Shown here piece by piece: positions 13,718 to 16,130 of a DNA stretch of 16,130 bases (position 1 is its first letter; every line of letters begins with the position of its first letter). The DNA is from JAQVUB01 sp033809415. GTDB taxonomy: Bacteria > Verrucomicrobiota > Lentisphaeria > Oligosphaerales > Oligosphaeraceae. The notes under the pieces are model-generated. The model saw only the letters and a list, made by a program, of their open reading frames with translations. It was not told the origin of the DNA and did not search any database. Both the position numbers and the translations under genes were made by a program. Location: the NCBI GenBank assembly GCA_033809415.1, contig JAPXLT010000088.1:1-16130 (forward strand). Reading direction: 5' to 3'.

Positions 13718-15910
13718 TCAGTCTATACGTTCAATTTCAGCTGGTAGAGTGAGTTGCACTTCGCCATTATTCCATCTGACATGGATCGGGCCGTGAATCG
13801 TCGGAACTTCGCCTATGGCAAATTCCAATGATCCGAAATTCGGATGAAAATGAATTTTCCGATAGCCCGGCTCGGCCGGCTCGATGCCCAAAATTGAACG
13901 TGCGATCTGCCAAGCGGGCGTTCCTCCCCAGGCGTGAGAATAATCGCCACAGTTCCAGCATTCCTTCAAACTCGACCGGTGTTCAGCATGCAAAGTTTCC
14001 CACCGCTTCAACAGCGCGAATCCGTATTCATTGAAAGTATTTGTCCGCACAAGTGCCTCGAAGACATAATGAAGGAAATATGGCTGTGGTTGAAGAAGAG
14101 TTGAATCGGTCATGATTTTTTTCACAAGTTCGGCTTTTTTATCTCCGGGAACGATCCCGAAGGCAAGTGCGAGTGCATTCGTGTGGACGGAATAGGAATC
14201 CGTCCCATCATCTGGCGGACAAAACGACGGAACGCCATTCCGGCTGATCCCGTTGACGCCGTCGCGGTAACATTGGCAGGAATCCACCCATAATTCCCGG
14301 TTGAACGCACTGGTAGAGGCGTCCGCACGAATAGTATAATCATTTGAGAAGCCAAGATATTTTGCGAGGATGGCAGCCTTTCGGAGCGCATTGACATAAA
14401 AGGCTGTGAGACATCCCATTCCGCGCCCTGCCGGGGGATGATGATAAGTGAATTTGCCATCGTTGATCCAGTCGATAAACATATAATTCGGCGCTTCAGA
14501 GACGAGGCCGCGCCGACCAACGTATCCAGCAAATCGTTTCAAGACGCTTTCAACGGCAGGAAAAATCTTGCGCAGAAAGTCCATATCGCCCGTAAACATG
14601 AAATTTTCGTAAGTCATGTCAATAAAGATGAGCGAGAAGGAGGTATGGAACATGAAACCATCTTGTTGAAGGATCAACCGAGCCGTCCGATAAAGATCAG
14701 CACAGGCAATCCGGGTCTCCCCGTAAAGTGCAGCGGAGATCAGCGCCTGAATCCGGTAATCCGCTGTGCAGCCAAGCCCCTCCTGATGAACAGGGGAATC
14801 CAGACTCATCCGCATCTGGCAAAGATGCATCGTTCGGTCGATCATGTTGCGGATTTCAACGAGCTTGGAATCCGAACAGTCGAACGGTGCAGGTTCAGGG
14901 AGGGGGAACGAACGCGAACAAACATGAAGCGCACGGATTTTCACGGGTTCAAAAGGAATGGCAGTAAATTGTCCGCAGGCAATAGTAAGAAACAAAAACT
15001 GCATCGGGTAAAGACGCGTGAAGCGGTGCGTATGGCATCCTGGCGCGGTAAGATAAGTCTGTTTCCCGCAGGAGACGCCCGGAACCTCGCGATATTCAAG
15101 GATGATCATCGCACCGCCGGCAGACTCGACCTCGATTTCAACGTGACCAAAAACCTCTTCGGCAAATTCAAAACAGATCAGCACAGGCGCACCGGGACGG
15201 ATCGTCAGCATTCCGCCTTGAAGAAAACTATCGAGTCCATCGATCCATTTGCGGCTGGAGTCGAGCGGGATCGAAGCACGGATGGGGCGGACGATCTGTT
15301 CGCGGAGTGGCGGCAGATGTAAAAATTCCGGAACAATCTGCGAGGGTCTTTTTACGGCAAACGGCCAAAGGGAATCATCGAAATCTACGGCATAATAATT
15401 TCCAATGGATTTGGATTCATCGTAGAGTGCTTCGCCGTTGTAAGCAGGGTTAAGGGATACACGCCAAGTTGAATCCGTCGTCAGCAGTGTTTCAGAATCG
15501 GCGCTAAGCGTAAGTGCAAAACCGGCGGAACCGGTGGAATAATCGGTCTGAGCTTCGGGTACGTTGATAAGTTCGACAACGATTACATTTTTTCCAGCAT
15601 GAAGGAACGGGAAAACATTGCGGCGATCACAAAACCACCAGTCAGGCGCAGTCTTTTTTGCATAATCACCGCCTGCCTCGACAGGGCCATCATCGATAAA
15701 ATGTCCGTTGATGAAAAGACGGAATTTGCATTCCCCGGTAAATTCCGCCACAATGTTTTCAGGAATGGACCCGAGTTCAAAGGTCTTGCGAAGAACAGCC
15801 ATCGCGGGCGCAACGATGCATTCTCGATCAAACATCGAGCATGGAATCCGGTCGAAACCTGGTATCTTGTCCGCCGGAGGAGCGATGCGATAATCATTCA
15901 GTGAGTTCAT
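13718..15910 (-). CDS. Alpha-L-rhamnosidase-like glycoside hydrolase (GH78-type)
   Basis: GH78 enzymes cut terminal alpha-L-rhamnose from glycosides and polysaccharides by inversion. The 730-residue product has N-terminal beta-sandwich domains (about 1-340), including the sugar-binding-like stretch FRLFINGHFIDDGP (63-76). A six-hairpin catalytic domain (about 345-670) and a C-terminal beta domain (about 675-725: GYRKIHFHPNFGSLEFA, PTIHGPIHVRW) follow. The catalytic motif reads DSPVHQEGLGCTAD (371-384). The acidic positions of the family pattern (D371, E377, D384) are kept, but the usual Cys, Arg and Trp are Ser372, His375 and Cys381. The base candidate is E650 in SSLKEC, before SHAWGGTPAW (658-667). 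No signal peptide is seen, so it should act inside the cell. Only a weak GAAG precedes the ATG at 15910. It converges with the glycosidase-like gene. The motif changes allow a related sugar as substrate. Confidence 0.9.
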   Translation of the reverse strand: MNSLNDYRIAPPADKIPGFDRIPCSMFDRECIVAPAMAVLRKTFELGSIPENIVAEFTGECKFRLFINGHFIDDGPVEAGGDYAKKTAPDWWFCDRRNVFPFLHAGKNVIVVELINVPEAQTDYSTGSAGFALTLSADSETLLTTDSTWRVSLNPAYNGEALYDESKSIGNYYAVDFDDSLWPFAVKRPSQIVPEFLHLPPLREQIVRPIRASIPLDSSRKWIDGLDSFLQGGMLTIRPGAPVLICFEFAEEVFGHVEIEVESAGGAMIILEYREVPGVSCGKQTYLTAPGCHTHRFTRLYPMQFLFLTIACGQFTAIPFEPVKIRALHVCSRSFPLPEPAPFDCSDSKLVEIRNMIDRTMHLCQMRMSLDSPVHQEGLGCTADYRIQALISAALYGETRIACADLYRTARLILQQDGFMFHTSFSLIFIDMTYENFMFTGDMDFLRKIFPAVESVLKRFAGYVGRRGLVSEAPNYMFIDWINDGKFTYHHPPAGRGMGCLTAFYVNALRKAAILAKYLGFSNDYTIRADASTSAFNRELWVDSCQCYRDGVNGISRNGVPSFCPPDDGTDSYSVHTNALALAFGIVPGDKKAELVKKIMTDSTLLQPQPYFLHYVFEALVRTNTFNEYGFALLKRWETLHAEHRSSLKECWNCGDYSHAWGGTPAWQIARSILGIEPAEPGYRKIHFHPNFGSLEFAIGEVPTIHGPIHVRWNNGEVQLTLPAEIERID

Positions 15911-15929
15911 TATGTCTTCATTGCGAAAG

Positions 15930-16105
15930 GGACATTGTGGACATTGTGGACATTGTGGACATTGTGGACATTGTGGACATCGTGGACATCGTGGACATCG
16001 TGGACATCGTGGACATCGTGGACATCGTGGACATCGTGGACATCGTGGACATCGTGGACATCGTGGACATCGTGGACATCGTGGACATCGTGGACATTGT
16101 GGACA
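15930..16105. repeat. 9-bp tandem array GGACATCGT / GGACATTGT, 19.6 copies
   Basis: The array holds five GGACATTGT units, then thirteen GGACATCGT, one GGACATTGT (16092-16100) and a five-base remnant. Apart from the C/T variant the units are perfect. It starts 20 bp upstream of the rhamnosidase-like start codon, so it occupies the place where that gene's promoter should be. There are no spacers and no inverted partner inside the window. Confidence 0.98.
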
Positions 16106-16130
16106 GAAGACAGACTCCCCCCCCTGCCCC

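Noticed and set aside
14438..15322. Open frame of 294 codons on the plus strand
   Set aside because: It lies opposite the rhamnosidase-like gene, whose domain motifs fix the minus frame.
15930..16105. CRISPR array
   Set aside because: The units are 9 bp, adjoining, without spacers, and no cas gene is in the window.

Overview
The window looks like chromosomal DNA of a moderately GC-rich, uncultivated-type bacterium, most likely from the PVC group and perhaps Lentisphaerota. That placement is inference. It rests on a type III glutamine synthetase, cytoplasmic glycoside-processing genes of a style common in that group, and intergenic regions packed with short palindromic and tandem repeats. No rRNA or universal marker protein is present to prove it.

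Layout, left to right. A minus-strand pair comes first: glnN (glutamine synthetase III, 18-2153), preceded by a family 4 glycosyltransferase gene (2281-3525). A 740-bp divergent intergenic region full of repeats leads to a plus-strand DEAD-box RNA helicase gene (4266-6257) with a recognisable promoter. A long imperfect hairpin and a tRNA-Ser(CGA) gene (6502-6591) follow. Next is an AT-rich islet with two unrecognised minus-strand genes (6773-7477 and 7592-8182), repeats flanking it on both sides. The right half is a carbohydrate cluster: a Gfo/Idh/MocA-type protein fused to a GNAT acetyltransferase domain (8844-10922), a protein resembling six-hairpin glycosidases (11118-13016), and, convergent to them, an alpha-L-rhamnosidase-like enzyme (13718-15910). 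None of the three shows a signal peptide, so they probably act on imported sugars or glycosides in the cytoplasm. The window ends in a 9-bp tandem array.

The most unusual content is non-coding. Two dispersed element families (about 130 bp and 150-250 bp) occur in several intergenic gaps. In each, a conserved segment is joined to an inverted array of roughly 9-bp units. The unit sequence differs completely between two copies of the first family (CGGACGGAT against CTTGGCGTT), although the flanking 120-130 bp and the palindromic layout are conserved. In the second family (ATGGACA-type units, 14-bp terminal inverted repeats) a non-repetitive core is nearly identical between copies while both arms are longer in one copy. 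This suggests a non-autonomous, hairpin-forming repeat system whose arms are remade or expanded. No transposase is visible in the window.
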